The notes beneath the pieces are model-generated. The model made no database searches. It was not told the origin of the DNA and worked only from the letters and a program-made list of their open reading frames with translations. Both the position numbers and the translations under genes were made by a program. Positions 16,224 through 26,879 of a stretch of DNA of 64,000 nucleotides are shown piece by piece. This stretch comes from Microbacterium sp. MYb62 (GTDB lineage Bacteria > Actinomycetota > Actinomycetes > Actinomycetales > Microbacteriaceae), in the NCBI RefSeq assembly GCF_002979475.1, contig NZ_PCOY01000004.1, forward strand, positions 168,686 to 232,685. The letters are read 5' to 3'. Position 1 is the stretch's first letter. Each line of letters opens with the position of its first letter.

Positions 16224-19200
16224 GTGACTGTTCCGGGGATTCTGCGCGCCTTGGAAGAGGCGTCTCTGTACCGTGATGCCCTCCGCTGGGCGCGCACCGA
16301 TGCCGACCTCGGCCTGGTCGACGGGCTCGATGCCCCGGCGCTCGCCGGGCTGCTCGAGAAGCGGGGAGCGACGGGGCAGCCCTCGGCTCTGCTCGCGGTC
16401 GTCCCCACCGGCAGGCGTGCGGAGAGCCTGGCCCTGGCGATGCACGCCTACCTGCCCGACGCCGAGATCCTCACCTTCCCGGCGTGGGAGACGCTCCCGC
16501 ATGAGCGGCTCAGCCCCAGCCCCGACACGGTCGGTCAGCGCCTCCAGACGCTTCGTCGGATCGCCGAATGGTCGGGCGATCACCCGCTCGTGGTCGTCGC
16601 CTCGGTACGGGCCGCGCTGCAGCCGATCGCGGGAAACCTGGGCGAGATCGCCCCTCTCGACCTCGCGGTCGGCACCCGGGGGCACGAGCTCGACCGCGTG
16701 GTCGAGCAGCTGGTCGAGCGCGCGTACTCCCGGGTCGACATGGTGTCGCGGCGCGGTGAGTTCGCCGTGCGCGGTGGCATCCTCGACGTCTTCCCTCCCA
16801 CGTCCGAGCACCCGTATCGTGTCGAGTTCTTCGGCGACGAGATCGACCAGATCCGCGCGTTCTCCGTCGCCGACCAGCGTTCGCTGCCGGGCGATGTCCC
16901 CGGGGTCGACCTCCCACCGACGCGAGAGCTGCTGCTCACGGCCGACGTCCGCGAGCGTGCCAGGGCACTGGTCGGCGGGTTCCCGGCGATCTCGGGCATG
17001 CTCGAGAAGATGGCCGAGGGCATCCCGGTCGAGGGCATGGAGTCGCTGCTCCCCGCCGTCGCCGGACCGCTGAAGTCGCTCGCCGAGTATCTGCCGGCCG
17101 GCAGCGCCACCGCGATCATCGACCCCGAACGCTCGAGTGCGCGCGCCATCACGCTGGGCGACACGAACCGCGAGTTCCTCGACGCCGCCTGGAGCGCGGC
17201 CACGTCCGGCGCGTCCGCGCCCATCGACCTGGGCGCCGGCGACTTCCTGACGATCGCGGAGTTGCGCGAGGTGGTGCGCGACCGCGGCGGCGTCTGGTGG
17301 CGGCTCAGCCCGTTCGGGGCGGGACTCGGCGAAGGCGATGCGGATGCCGCGAATCTCGATGCCGCCGTCATCCCCTCGTTCCACGGCAACGTCGACGGCG
17401 CGATCTCCTTCGTCGAGGCGAAGGTGACAGACGGCTGGCGGGTGGTGGTCATCGCCGCGGGGCACGGTCTGGTCGATCGCGCGCGCGACGTGCTCGCCGA
17501 CCGCGGTCTGGCAGCGCGCGTCGTCGAGACGCTCGCCGACGCGCCGGAGGGCGGCGTCGCGACCCTGGTCACCGGATCGGTCGAGGCCGGGTTCCAGGTG
17601 GCGGAGGCGAAACTCGCCGTCCTCACCGACAACGAGTTCTACGGGCGCACGATCGGCGGCGACCAGCGCGTCGTCAAGAAGCTCGCGTCCCGGCGCAAGA
17701 ACGTCGTCGACCCGCTGCAGCTGAAGCCCGGAGATTTCGTCGTGCACGCCACCCACGGCATCGGCCGCTTCGTCGAGATGACGCAGCGCGAGGTGTCGAC
17801 CGGAGGGCGCAACGCCACGAAGTCGGTCCGTGACTACCTGGTGTTGGAGTACGCGCCCTCCAAGCGGGGGTACCCGGGCGACAAGCTGTTCGTGCCGACG
17901 GATCAGCTCGACCTGCTGTCGAAGTACGTGGGCGGCGAGGCTCCGAACCTGTCGAAGATGGGCGGCAGCGACTGGTCGCAGGCCAAGGGCAAGGCACGCA
18001 AGGCCGTCCGCGACATCGCCGTCGAGCTCGTGAAGCTCTACTCCGCCCGGATGAGCGCGAAGGGGCACGCCTTCGGCCCGGACACCCCGTGGCAGCGCGA
18101 GCTGGAAGAGGCCTTCCCGTTCGCCGAGACCCACGACCAGCTGCAGACGATCGACGAGATCAAGGCCGACATGGAGCGGCCCATCCCGATGGACCGCCTG
18201 CTGTCGGGCGACGTCGGCTTCGGCAAGACCGAGGTCGCCGTCCGTGCCGCGTTCAAGGCGATCCAGGACGGCAAGCAGGTCGCGATGCTCGTCCCGACGA
18301 CCCTGCTCGTGAAGCAGCACCTCGAGACCTTCACGGAGCGCTTCGCCGGGTTCCCGGTCAAGGTGCGGCCGCTCTCGCGCTTCCAGTCCGACAAGGAGGC
18401 GCGGCTCACACTGCAGGGGCTGCTGGAGGGATCGGTCGACATGGTCATCGGCACCCACCGCATCCTCACCGACCAGGTCATGTTCAAAGACCTCGGCCTG
18501 ATGATCATCGACGAGGAGCAGCGGTTCGGCGTCGAGCACAAGGACACGCTCAAGAAGATGAAGACCAACGTCGACATCCTCGCGATGAGCGCCACCCCGA
18601 TCCCGCGCACGCTGGAGATGGCGGTCACCGGCATCCGTGAGATGTCGACACTCGCGACCCCGCCCGAGGACCGGCATCCGATCCTCTCGTTCGTCGGACC
18701 CCGCAGCGACAAGCAGATGGCCGCCGCGATCCGCCGCGAGATCCTGCGCGAGGGCCAGGTGTTCTTCGTGCACAACCGGGTGCAGTCGATCCAGCGCGTC
18801 GCCGCGCAGCTGGCAGAGCTCGTTCCCGAGGCACGGATCGCCGTCGCGCACGGACAGATGGGCGAGCACCAGCTGGAGCAGGTCGTCGATGACTTCTGGG
18901 AGCGCAAGTTCGACGTGCTCGTCTCGACGACCATCATCGAGACGGGTCTCGACATCGCCAACGCGAACACGATCATCATCGACCGCGCCGACAAGTACGG
19001 ACTCAGCCAGCTGCACCAGCTGCGCGGTCGTGTCGGGCGCGGGCGCGAGCGCGCTTATGCGTACTTCTTGTATGACGAGATGAAGCCCCTCTCCGAGACC
19101 GCGGCCGACCGGCTGCAGACCATCGCCGTCAACAACGACCTCGGCTCCGGGATGCAGGTCGCGCTGAAGGACCTCGAGCTGCGCGGGGCGGGAAACCTCC

Positions 19201-19799
19201 TCGGTGCCGAGCAGGCGGGCCACATCGCCGGTGTCGGCTTCGACCTGTACCTGCGCATGATCGGCGAGGCCGTGGCGACCTTCCGGGGGGACGAGGTCGA
19301 GACCGGTCAGGAGCTGCGGCTCGAGCTGCCGCTCGACGCGCGCATCCCCGAGTACTACATCGACAGTGAGCGGCTGCGCCTCGAGGCGTACCAGAAGCTC
19401 TCGGCGGCCTCGGCGGCGACCGCGAAGGACGACGCGATCGACCTGGTGATCGAGGAGCTGGTCGACCGCTACGGCACGCCTCCCGAAGAGGTCGAGGGGC
19501 TGCTGGCGATCTCGCGCCTGCGCCGCCGCGCCGCGAGAGCAGGACTGACGGATGTGGTCGTGATGGGGTCGAACCTGCGCATCGCACCGGCACGCCTGGA
19601 GGATTCGATCAAAGTGCGTCTGCAGCGGCTCTACCCGAAGGCGAAACTCGTGGCCGGGGGAGAGGCGCTGGTCGTGCCGATGCCGACGGTCCCCGCCACG
19701 GTCGGCGTGGGCCTCGACCCGCTGCCGGACGCGCAGCTGCTCGAGTGGGTGGGGCAGTTGTTCACCGCGATCTTCCCGGAGCCGGTCAAGGTCGAGTAG
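16224..19799 (+). CDS. mfd: Transcription-repair coupling factor
   Basis: A 1191-residue Mfd, full length for the family. It pushes stalled RNA polymerase off DNA lesions and recruits UvrA. Domains in order are an N-terminal UvrB-like region (1-350), a linker, the RNA-polymerase-interacting CarD-like domain near 495-575 (GDFVVHATHGIGRFVEM), the RecG-like motor with Walker A GDVGFGKTE near 662-671 and the DEEQ box near 762, then SATPIPRTLEM, TTIIETGLDI and QLRGRVGRG motifs, and the C-terminal regulatory domain. GTG start. Divergent from the acetyltransferase; a hairpin with a T run follows the stop. Confidence 0.96.
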   Translation: MTVPGILRALEEASLYRDALRWARTDADLGLVDGLDAPALAGLLEKRGATGQPSALLAVVPTGRRAESLALAMHAYLPDAEILTFPAWETLPHERLSPSPDTVGQRLQTLRRIAEWSGDHPLVVVASVRAALQPIAGNLGEIAPLDLAVGTRGHELDRVVEQLVERAYSRVDMVSRRGEFAVRGGILDVFPPTSEHPYRVEFFGDEIDQIRAFSVADQRSLPGDVPGVDLPPTRELLLTADVRERARALVGGFPAISGMLEKMAEGIPVEGMESLLPAVAGPLKSLAEYLPAGSATAIIDPERSSARAITLGDTNREFLDAAWSAATSGASAPIDLGAGDFLTIAELREVVRDRGGVWWRLSPFGAGLGEGDADAANLDAAVIPSFHGNVDGAISFVEAKVTDGWRVVVIAAGHGLVDRARDVLADRGLAARVVETLADAPEGGVATLVTGSVEAGFQVAEAKLAVLTDNEFYGRTIGGDQRVVKKLASRRKNVVDPLQLKPGDFVVHATHGIGRFVEMTQREVSTGGRNATKSVRDYLVLEYAPSKRGYPGDKLFVPTDQLDLLSKYVGGEAPNLSKMGGSDWSQAKGKARKAVRDIAVELVKLYSARMSAKGHAFGPDTPWQRELEEAFPFAETHDQLQTIDEIKADMERPIPMDRLLSGDVGFGKTEVAVRAAFKAIQDGKQVAMLVPTTLLVKQHLETFTERFAGFPVKVRPLSRFQSDKEARLTLQGLLEGSVDMVIGTHRILTDQVMFKDLGLMIIDEEQRFGVEHKDTLKKMKTNVDILAMSATPIPRTLEMAVTGIREMSTLATPPEDRHPILSFVGPRSDKQMAAAIRREILREGQVFFVHNRVQSIQRVAAQLAELVPEARIAVAHGQMGEHQLEQVVDDFWERKFDVLVSTTIIETGLDIANANTIIIDRADKYGLSQLHQLRGRVGRGRERAYAYFLYDEMKPLSETAADRLQTIAVNNDLGSGMQVALKDLELRGAGNLLGAEQAGHIAGVGFDLYLRMIGEAVATFRGDEVETGQELRLELPLDARIPEYYIDSERLRLEAYQKLSAASAATAKDDAIDLVIEELVDRYGTPPEEVEGLLAISRLRRRAARAGLTDVVVMGSNLRIAPARLEDSIKVRLQRLYPKAKLVAGGEALVVPMPTVPATVGVGLDPLPDAQLLEWVGQLFTAIFPEPVKVE

Positions 19800-19881
19800 G
19801 CGCAGCGGTCACCCCCTGCGGGTGCGAGCACGGAGACGACGTGCGGCGCGCGCGGCGTTTCCACGTCCGCCACCCCGCATT

Positions 19882-19904
19882 CGGGGCGACTCGCCCCGCG
19901 TTTT
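19882..19904 (+). terminator. Intrinsic terminator of mfd
   Basis: CGGGGCG-ACT-CGCCCCG forms a 7-bp stem with a 3-base loop, followed by CGTTTT. This is the most classical terminator in the window. Confidence 0.75.
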
Positions 19905-19931
19905 CGTCTCCCGCGCGCGGCGGGCGCGGTC

Positions 19932-19937
19932 TAGTCT
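19932..19937 (+). promoter_or_regulatory. -10 box for the gamma-carbonic-anhydrase-like gene
   Basis: TAGTCT, six bases before the ATG at 19944; same hexamer and spacing as mfd. Confidence 0.6.
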
Positions 19938-19943
19938 GGCCGC

Positions 19944-20546
19944 ATGTTGTACGAGCACCTCGGGGCTCGGCCCCGCGTCCATGACACCGCCGTCATCGCC
20001 TCGACCGCCGTCGTCTCCGGCGACGTGGAGGTCGGGCCCGGCTGCCAGGTGCTGCACGGCGCCGTGATCACCGCGGAGGGAGGGCCGATCACTCTCGGCG
20101 CGCACGTGATCGTGATGGAGAACGCGCTGATCCGTGCGACGGCGGCCAACGCGGTGCACATCGGCGCGCACACCCTCGTCGGGACCCTGGCGAGCATCGC
20201 GGGCGCGACTGTCGGCGAAGAGGTGTTCTTCGCATCCGGCGCGCGTGTCTTCAACGGGGCGCTGGTCGGAGACCGCTGCGAGGTGCGGGTCAACGCGATC
20301 GTGCATCGTCGCGCCGTGCTCCCCGAAGGCACCGTCGTCCCGATCGGATGGGTCGCCGTCGGAGACCCCGTGCAGCTGCTGTCGCCCGACCGCGAGGGGG
20401 AGATCGCGGCCGCGCAACCCGAGCTCGACTTCCCCGGCCACGTGTTCGGTGTCGATCGCGACACCCCCGACCTGATGGTGCAGCTGACCGAGCGCTACGG
20501 CAGCTCCCTGGCCCGGCACGCGAACGACCGGGAGATCACGGAGTAG
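19944..20546 (+). CDS. Left-handed beta-helix protein, gamma-carbonic anhydrase-like
   Basis: A 200-residue hexapeptide-repeat protein. The N-terminal 140 residues form the left-handed beta helix (VIASTAVVSGDVEVGPGCQVLHGAVI, then repeated VHIGAHTLVG-type turns), followed by a helical tail. The order of blocks matches gamma-class carbonic anhydrase. The three zinc histidines seem to be gone: the IHAT block reads IRAT and the VGHGAVVHG block reads VGTLASIAG. The arginine of the VLRSD block is also changed. It probably does not hydrate CO2. It may be a structural or acyltransferase-like member. It converges on gdhA. Confidence 0.78.
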   Translation: MLYEHLGARPRVHDTAVIASTAVVSGDVEVGPGCQVLHGAVITAEGGPITLGAHVIVMENALIRATAANAVHIGAHTLVGTLASIAGATVGEEVFFASGARVFNGALVGDRCEVRVNAIVHRRAVLPEGTVVPIGWVAVGDPVQLLSPDREGEIAAAQPELDFPGHVFGVDRDTPDLMVQLTERYGSSLARHANDREITE

Positions 20547-20577
20547 ACGTCCGTCGATCGCCGGAGGAGCAGGCCGG

Positions 20578-20623
20578 AACGACGAAGCCGGGCGCCCCCG
20601 CGGGCGCCCGGCTTCGCGTCGTT
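20578..20623. terminator. Bidirectional terminator between the beta-helix gene and gdhA
   Basis: A long GC-rich stem (20578-20597 with 20602-20623, centred on GGGCGCCC) with a 2-base bulge lies between convergent genes. Confidence 0.75.
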
Positions 20624-20627
20624 CGAC

Positions 20628-22079
<1,452 letters not shown>

Positions 22080-22128
22080 CTAGTGCGCACCGAAGGGAGG
22101 TCTTCCCGGCCGGTCGGGTGGATGCCGG

Positions 22129-24822
22129 TCATCCGGTGTTCTGCAGGCCGGCGGCCACGCCGCTGACCGAGAGCAGCAGCAGTCGCTGCTGCTCCGCATC
22201 CGCGCCGGAACCCGTCGGATCCTCTGCGGCCGACCGGAGGGCCCGCAGCGCGCGGAGCTGCAGGAGCGAGAGCGCATCGACATAGGGGCTGCGCAGCTGC
22301 ACGGCCCGCTGCAGGACGGGCTTGTTCTCGAGCAGGCTCTCGCCGCCGGTGAGACGGATCACCCAGCGCCGCGTGGTCGCGAGCTCGTCGAGCACGAGCT
22401 GCGCCAGATCGTCGCGGTCGCCGAGGGCCAGGTACTGGCGGGCGATGCGCTCGTCGGTCTTGGCGAGGCTCATCGCGACGTTGTCGATCATGGTGCGCAG
22501 CAGCGGCCACTCCCGGTACGCCTCGACGAGCATCTCCTCGTCGCCGACGGCGTCCAGAGCGCTGCCGAGTCCGAACCAGCCGGCGAGGTTGATGCGAGCC
22601 TGCGTCCACGCGAACACCCAGGGGATGGCGCGCAGATCTTCGAGGGACTCGACAGAGAGCCCGCGGCGGGCGGGGCGGGAGCCGAGCGCGAGCAGCCCGA
22701 TCTCCTCCATCGGCGTCACCGTGGCGAACCAGGGGGCGAAGCCCTCCGCCTTCACGAGGGAGAAGAACCGTTCGCGGGAGGCGGCGTCCATGATCGAGGC
22801 GACATCGGCGTAGCGCGCGGCGGCGCGACTGGTGCGCCCCTCCTCGGTGGGGGAGGACGCGAGCAGGGTCGCTGCGGCGACCTGGTCGATGTGCCGCATC
22901 GCGATCGCGGGCTCGCCGTAGCGCGCGAAGATGACCTCGCCCTGCTCGGTGAGCTTGAAGCGGCCGTCGACCGAGTGCGGCGGCTGTGCGAGGATCGCGG
23001 AGTTGGCGGGGCCGCCCCCGCGTCCGAGCGCGCCGCCGCGTCCGTGGAAGAGGGTCAGCTCGATGTCGGACTCCTGAGCCCACCGCGCGATCTTCTCCTG
23101 CGCCTCGTACAGCGCGAGGTTCGCGGCGACGGGACCGACGTCCTTCGACGAGTCCGAGTAGCCGAGCATGACCTCGAGGCGGTTGCCGGTGGCGGCCATG
23201 CGCTCACGGAACTCGGGGAAGGTCACGGCTTCGGCGAGGATGCCGGGAGCCGCCTGCAGGTCGGCGAACGTCTCGAACAGCGGCACCACGTCGAGCACGG
23301 GGGCATCGTCGCCGAGCGCGTAGCGGGCGAGACGGTGCACGTTGGCGAGATCGGAGGCCGCCTGGGTGAAGGAGACGACGTAGCGTCCGGCGGCGCGCAG
23401 CCCGCGGTCGCGCTGGATGTCCGCGATCGCGCGGAACACCTCCAGCACCTCCTCGGTCTGCGCGCTGAGGGCCTCACCCGCATCGAGCTCGGCGAGGGCC
23501 TTCGCGTGCACCTGGGAGTGCTGACGCACCTCGAGCTCGGTGAGGTGGAAGCCGTAGGTCTCGACCTGCCAGATGAGGTGCTGCACGCCGCCGAACGCGT
23601 GGCGCTTCGCGCCGGCCGCCGCGAGCGACGACTGCACCGCGCGCAGATCCGCGAGCAGCTCTTCCGGACGCCCGTAGGCCTTCGCGGTGTCTCCGCGACG
23701 AGTGGCCGCGACGCGACGGGCCAGGACCAGCAGCACACGACGGTGCGGCTCGTCCGGCGAGCGGGTGGCCAGCTCGGCGGCCAGCTCCGGCTCTGCGGCG
23801 GCGAACCGCTCCCAGAGGGCCGTGACCTCGGCGCTCGGCGGGGTGTCGTCGGAGGCGAGAGTGAGGGTGCGGCCGATGCGCTCCAGGGCGCGCTCGAGAC
23901 CGCGCAGCACGTGGTCGGCCGCGATCTGCGAAGCCTCGCGGGTGACGGATGCCGTGACGAACGGGTTGCCGTCGCGGTCGCCGCCCACCCAGGAGCCGAT
24001 CCGTACGAACGCGGGCACGACCGGCGCGCTGGAACCGGAGTCCTCGCCACGGAGGGCATCGTCGATGCGGCGGTACACGTGCGGCACCGTGGTGAAGAGC
24101 GTCTCATCGAACACACCCATCACGGTGCGGACCTCATCGGTCGGAGACGGCTTCTGCGAACGCAGCGGAGCCGTGCGCCAGAGCGTGTCGATCTCCTCCA
24201 GCATCCGTCGGCGGGCACGGTGCTCCTCCGAGCCGCCCTCGCTCGCCGCGTCGTGCTGCGTGAGCAGCTCGGAAAGACGGCGGATGCTCGACGACACCGC
24301 ACGGCGGCGGGCCTCGGTCGGGTGCGCGGTGAAGACGGGGTGGAAGCGGAGACCCTCCAGGCGGCGGCGGGCCTCGTCATCGCCGACCTCGGTGCGCAGC
24401 CGCGCGTACGCCGTCGCGACCGTGTCGGCGGCATCCTCGCGGCCCGGCTGGCCGGCGCGTTCGCGCAGCACGCGCACGCGCTGGTGCTCCTCGGCGAGGT
24501 TCACGAGATGGAAGTAGCAGGTGAACGCGCGAGCGACTTCGTCGGCGCGAGCGACCGTGAACGACTCGGCGATCGCCGCTGCGCGCTCGAACGCGTCGGG
24601 CGTCTCCTCGTCGTAGGCCTGGATGGTCGCGAGTCGCAGGCGTTCGACGTCTTCGAAGAGGCCGTCGCCGCCGGCTTCGCGCAGCACCTGCCCGAGCAGC
24701 TGCCCGAGCATCCTGACGTCGGTGCGCATCGCATCGGGGATGCCGCGGCCGGCTTCGAAGCGGCCGATCACGCGGATCGCCTCGGTGTTCGTGGGCTCGG
24801 AGAAGGAGTGTGCGGGGGTCAC
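22129..24822 (-). CDS. ppc: Phosphoenolpyruvate carboxylase
   Basis: An 897-residue PEP carboxylase that adds bicarbonate to PEP to refill oxaloacetate. Key motifs are FTAHPTEARRRAV with the catalytic histidine, VGGDRDGNPFVTASVT, VMLGYSDSSKDVGPVAANLALY, LFHGRGGALGRGGGPANSAIL with the glycine-rich PEP loop, and the C-terminal LQNTG, where the enzyme ends as usual. An upstream in-frame extension to 24909 exists, but I chose the GTG at 24822 because TACTCT sits exactly six bases before it and the length then matches the family. Divergent from nhaA. Confidence 0.95.
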   Translation of the reverse strand: MTPAHSFSEPTNTEAIRVIGRFEAGRGIPDAMRTDVRMLGQLLGQVLREAGGDGLFEDVERLRLATIQAYDEETPDAFERAAAIAESFTVARADEVARAFTCYFHLVNLAEEHQRVRVLRERAGQPGREDAADTVATAYARLRTEVGDDEARRRLEGLRFHPVFTAHPTEARRRAVSSSIRRLSELLTQHDAASEGGSEEHRARRRMLEEIDTLWRTAPLRSQKPSPTDEVRTVMGVFDETLFTTVPHVYRRIDDALRGEDSGSSAPVVPAFVRIGSWVGGDRDGNPFVTASVTREASQIAADHVLRGLERALERIGRTLTLASDDTPPSAEVTALWERFAAAEPELAAELATRSPDEPHRRVLLVLARRVAATRRGDTAKAYGRPEELLADLRAVQSSLAAAGAKRHAFGGVQHLIWQVETYGFHLTELEVRQHSQVHAKALAELDAGEALSAQTEEVLEVFRAIADIQRDRGLRAAGRYVVSFTQAASDLANVHRLARYALGDDAPVLDVVPLFETFADLQAAPGILAEAVTFPEFRERMAATGNRLEVMLGYSDSSKDVGPVAANLALYEAQEKIARWAQESDIELTLFHGRGGALGRGGGPANSAILAQPPHSVDGRFKLTEQGEVIFARYGEPAIAMRHIDQVAAATLLASSPTEEGRTSRAAARYADVASIMDAASRERFFSLVKAEGFAPWFATVTPMEEIGLLALGSRPARRGLSVESLEDLRAIPWVFAWTQARINLAGWFGLGSALDAVGDEEMLVEAYREWPLLRTMIDNVAMSLAKTDERIARQYLALGDRDDLAQLVLDELATTRRWVIRLTGGESLLENKPVLQRAVQLRSPYVDALSLLQLRALRALRSAAEDPTGSGADAEQQRLLLLSVSGVAAGLQNTG

Positions 24823-24828
24823 CCTTCG

Positions 24829-24834
24829 AGAGTA
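24829..24834 (-). promoter_or_regulatory. -10 box for ppc
   Basis: TACTCT, six bases before the GTG at 24822. It decides the start of ppc. Confidence 0.6.
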
Positions 24835-24919
24835 TCCCTCGCGAGAGGGGTGCCCTGCACGCATGACGACGCCGTCGGGGAGGGGTGACGACGGGAGGCG
24901 CGAGAGCACCCCGGCAACC

Positions 24920-24925
24920 TACGAT
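24920..24925 (+). promoter_or_regulatory. -10 box for nhaA
   Basis: TACGAT, seven bases before the ATG at 24933. The GGAGGGG directly against that ATG is too close to act as a ribosome site, so a leaderless start is likely. Confidence 0.5.
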
Positions 24926-24932
24926 GGAGGGG

Positions 24933-26102
24933 ATGCGCATCTCAGCGAACCCCCTCCGCGGGCAGCAGTTCCCCGCCGTCCTCCTCCTCATCGCGGCCGG
25001 ACTCGGACTCCTCCTCGCGAATCTCCCGACGCACGATGCGCTCGCCGCCTTCCTCGACTTCCACATCGCGGTCCCCGGCACCGAGCTCGATCTGTCGATC
25101 GCGCACTGGGTGTCGGATGGCCTTCTCGCCGTCTTCTTCCTCGTCGTGGCCATCGAGCTGCGCCACGAGCTGACCCACGGTGAGCTCGATTCGCCGCGCA
25201 AGGCGGTGCAGCCGGCGATCGCCGCGGCCGGAGGAGTGCTCGTCCCGATCGCGGTCTACCTCCTGATCGCCGGGGGCGACAGCACGACGGCACCAGGCTG
25301 GCCCATTCCGACCGCGACCGACATCGCCTTCGCTCTCGGCGTGCTCGCGATGTTCGGCAAGGGTCTGCCGTCGCGCGTGCGCGTCTTCCTGCTCGCCCTC
25401 GCGATCCTCGACGACATCATCGGCATCATCTTCATCGCCGTGCTCTTCGCCGACGACGTGCAATGGCTGCAGTTCGGCCTCGCGATCGTCGGTGTGGCCG
25501 TGTTCTGGGCGCTCAGCCGACTTCTGCATGCGAAGGGCCACCCGCTGATCGCGGTCGCCATGGTCGTGGTGGGCGTCGTCACCTGGGGGCTCGTCGCGTC
25601 TTCCGGCATCCACGCCACGATCGCCGGCGTGCTGCTCGGACTCGTGATGTCGCCCGTTCCCGCCGGTCGCACCAGGCACGCGCTCGAGCCAACCGTGAAC
25701 GGCGTGATCCTCCCGGTCTTCGCGTTCGTCGCGGCGTTCGTCGTGATCCCCGCCCTTTCGCTCGCACAGCTGTCGCCCGCATTCTGGGCGATCGTCGTCG
25801 CCTTGCCGGTGGGGAAGATCATCGGCATCTCGCTGTTCGGCTGGCTCGCGATGCGCATCCGCCCGAAGGGCGCCGACCCCGCGCTGCCGTTCGCGGACAT
25901 CCTGGCCGCGGGTGCCCTCGGCGGCATCGGCTTCACCGTCTCGCTGCTGTTGGCGAACCTCGCCTTCGCGGATGACGGCGGCATCAAGGACCAGGCGATC
26001 CTCGGTGTGCTCGTCGGGTCGCTCATCGCGCTCGTGTTCTCCGGAGTGATCGTGTCGCTGCGGGCGCGCTGGTACCGTCGGGTCGCATCCGCCTCGTCGT
26101 GA
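24933..26102 (+). CDS. nhaA: Na+/H+ antiporter, NhaA family
   Basis: A 389-residue antiporter that expels Na+ in exchange for protons and helps hold cytoplasmic pH. The ion-binding core is intact: the paired aspartates in ALAILDDIIGIIFIA, the TATDIAFALGVLAMFG unwound helix, and the PTVNGVILPVFAFVAAFV and ADILAAGALGGIGFTVSLLLANLAF helices. About 12 membrane helices. An alternative ATG at 24924 exists. The following mazG gene has its own ribosome site after a short tandem repeat. Confidence 0.93.
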   Translation: MRISANPLRGQQFPAVLLLIAAGLGLLLANLPTHDALAAFLDFHIAVPGTELDLSIAHWVSDGLLAVFFLVVAIELRHELTHGELDSPRKAVQPAIAAAGGVLVPIAVYLLIAGGDSTTAPGWPIPTATDIAFALGVLAMFGKGLPSRVRVFLLALAILDDIIGIIFIAVLFADDVQWLQFGLAIVGVAVFWALSRLLHAKGHPLIAVAMVVVGVVTWGLVASSGIHATIAGVLLGLVMSPVPAGRTRHALEPTVNGVILPVFAFVAAFVVIPALSLAQLSPAFWAIVVALPVGKIIGISLFGWLAMRIRPKGADPALPFADILAAGALGGIGFTVSLLLANLAFADDGGIKDQAILGVLVGSLIALVFSGVIVSLRARWYRRVASASS

Positions 26103-26114
26103 GGGATCGCCCGG

Positions 26115-26161
26115 CCCCGGACCGACTCGTCCCGGACCGATTCAACTCCGGACCGATTCAA
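26115..26161 (+). repeat. Three tandem copies of a 15-16 bp unit between nhaA and mazG
   Basis: Units CCCCGGACCGACTCGT (26115-26130), CCCGGACCGATTCAA (26131-26145) and CTCCGGACCGATTCAA (26146-26161) share the core CCGGACCGA. They fill the gap between the nhaA stop and the mazG ribosome site. Confidence 0.8.
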
Positions 26162-26170
26162 GGAGGAAGC

Positions 26171-26839
26171 GTGAGCGCTCAGCCCGAGACCACCGCGGAC
26201 GCGGACGACCCGCTCCGGCTCGCCGCCGACACGATGCACGCGATCCGCGAACGCTGCGTGTGGTCGCAGCAGATCACGCATCGCGACCTCGTGCCGTACC
26301 TGATCGAGGAATCGCACGAGGTGATCGACGCCGTCGAGGCCGGCACCCGAGACGACCTCCGCGAGGAGCTGGGCGATCTGCTGTGGCAGGTGCTGTTCCA
26401 TGCCGCCATCGCGGCGCAGGACCCCGAGGACCCGTTCGACATCGACGATGTGGCCCGCACCCTCACCGAGAAGATGGTGCGCCGGCATCCGCACGTCTTC
26501 GCGGGTGAGGTCGCCGAGACCCCGGAGCAGGTGCTCGTGCACTGGAACGCGGCGAAGGCGGCGGAGAAGCACGGCCGCCGCAGCGTGCTCGACGGCATCC
26601 CTCGCGGGATGCCGGCACTCGCGCTGGCACAGAAGCTCGCGGGTCGCGCGGCGGGAGCCGGGGTGACGATCGAACCGGCTCCGCCCGCCGCGTCTCCGGC
26701 ATCCGAGGCGGAGCTCGGCGAGGCGCTGCTCACACTCGTGGCGACAGCACGCGCCGAGGGCTGGGACGCGGAGCGGGCACTGCGGGAGCGGCTGCGTGTG
26801 CTGGAAGACGACGTGCGGACCGCCGAAGCCGCATCCTGA
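26171..26839 (+). CDS. mazG: MazG nucleotide pyrophosphohydrolase
   Basis: A 222-residue MazG that cleaves NTPs to NMP and pyrophosphate and so cleans nucleotide pools. The catalytic helix pair shows EESHEVIDAVEAG and EELGDLLWQVLFHAAIAA, the E-x-x-E plus E-x-x-D magnesium motif. EKMVRRHPHVF and LVHWNAAKAAEK follow as usual. It is shorter than the E. coli two-domain form; the second half is Ala/Glu-rich and seems to lack a full second active site. The GTG start at 26171 follows a perfect AGGAGG. hisS lies 40 bases downstream. Confidence 0.9.
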   Translation: MSAQPETTADADDPLRLAADTMHAIRERCVWSQQITHRDLVPYLIEESHEVIDAVEAGTRDDLREELGDLLWQVLFHAAIAAQDPEDPFDIDDVARTLTEKMVRRHPHVFAGEVAETPEQVLVHWNAAKAAEKHGRRSVLDGIPRGMPALALAQKLAGRAAGAGVTIEPAPPAASPASEAELGEALLTLVATARAEGWDAERALRERLRVLEDDVRTAEAAS

Positions 26840-26879
26840 CCCGGCACGTCCATGTCGGCGGACCTGGGATGATGGAAGC

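Noticed and set aside
16155..19223. A 1022-codon open frame on the strand opposite mfd
   Set aside because: It is antisense to a clear, full-length Mfd and has the charged low-complexity composition of a GC-rich shadow frame. No family motif was seen.
26796..26879. hisS start upstream inside mazG
   Set aside because: The extra residues do not resemble HisRS, and the GTG at 26880 gives the normal N-terminus.
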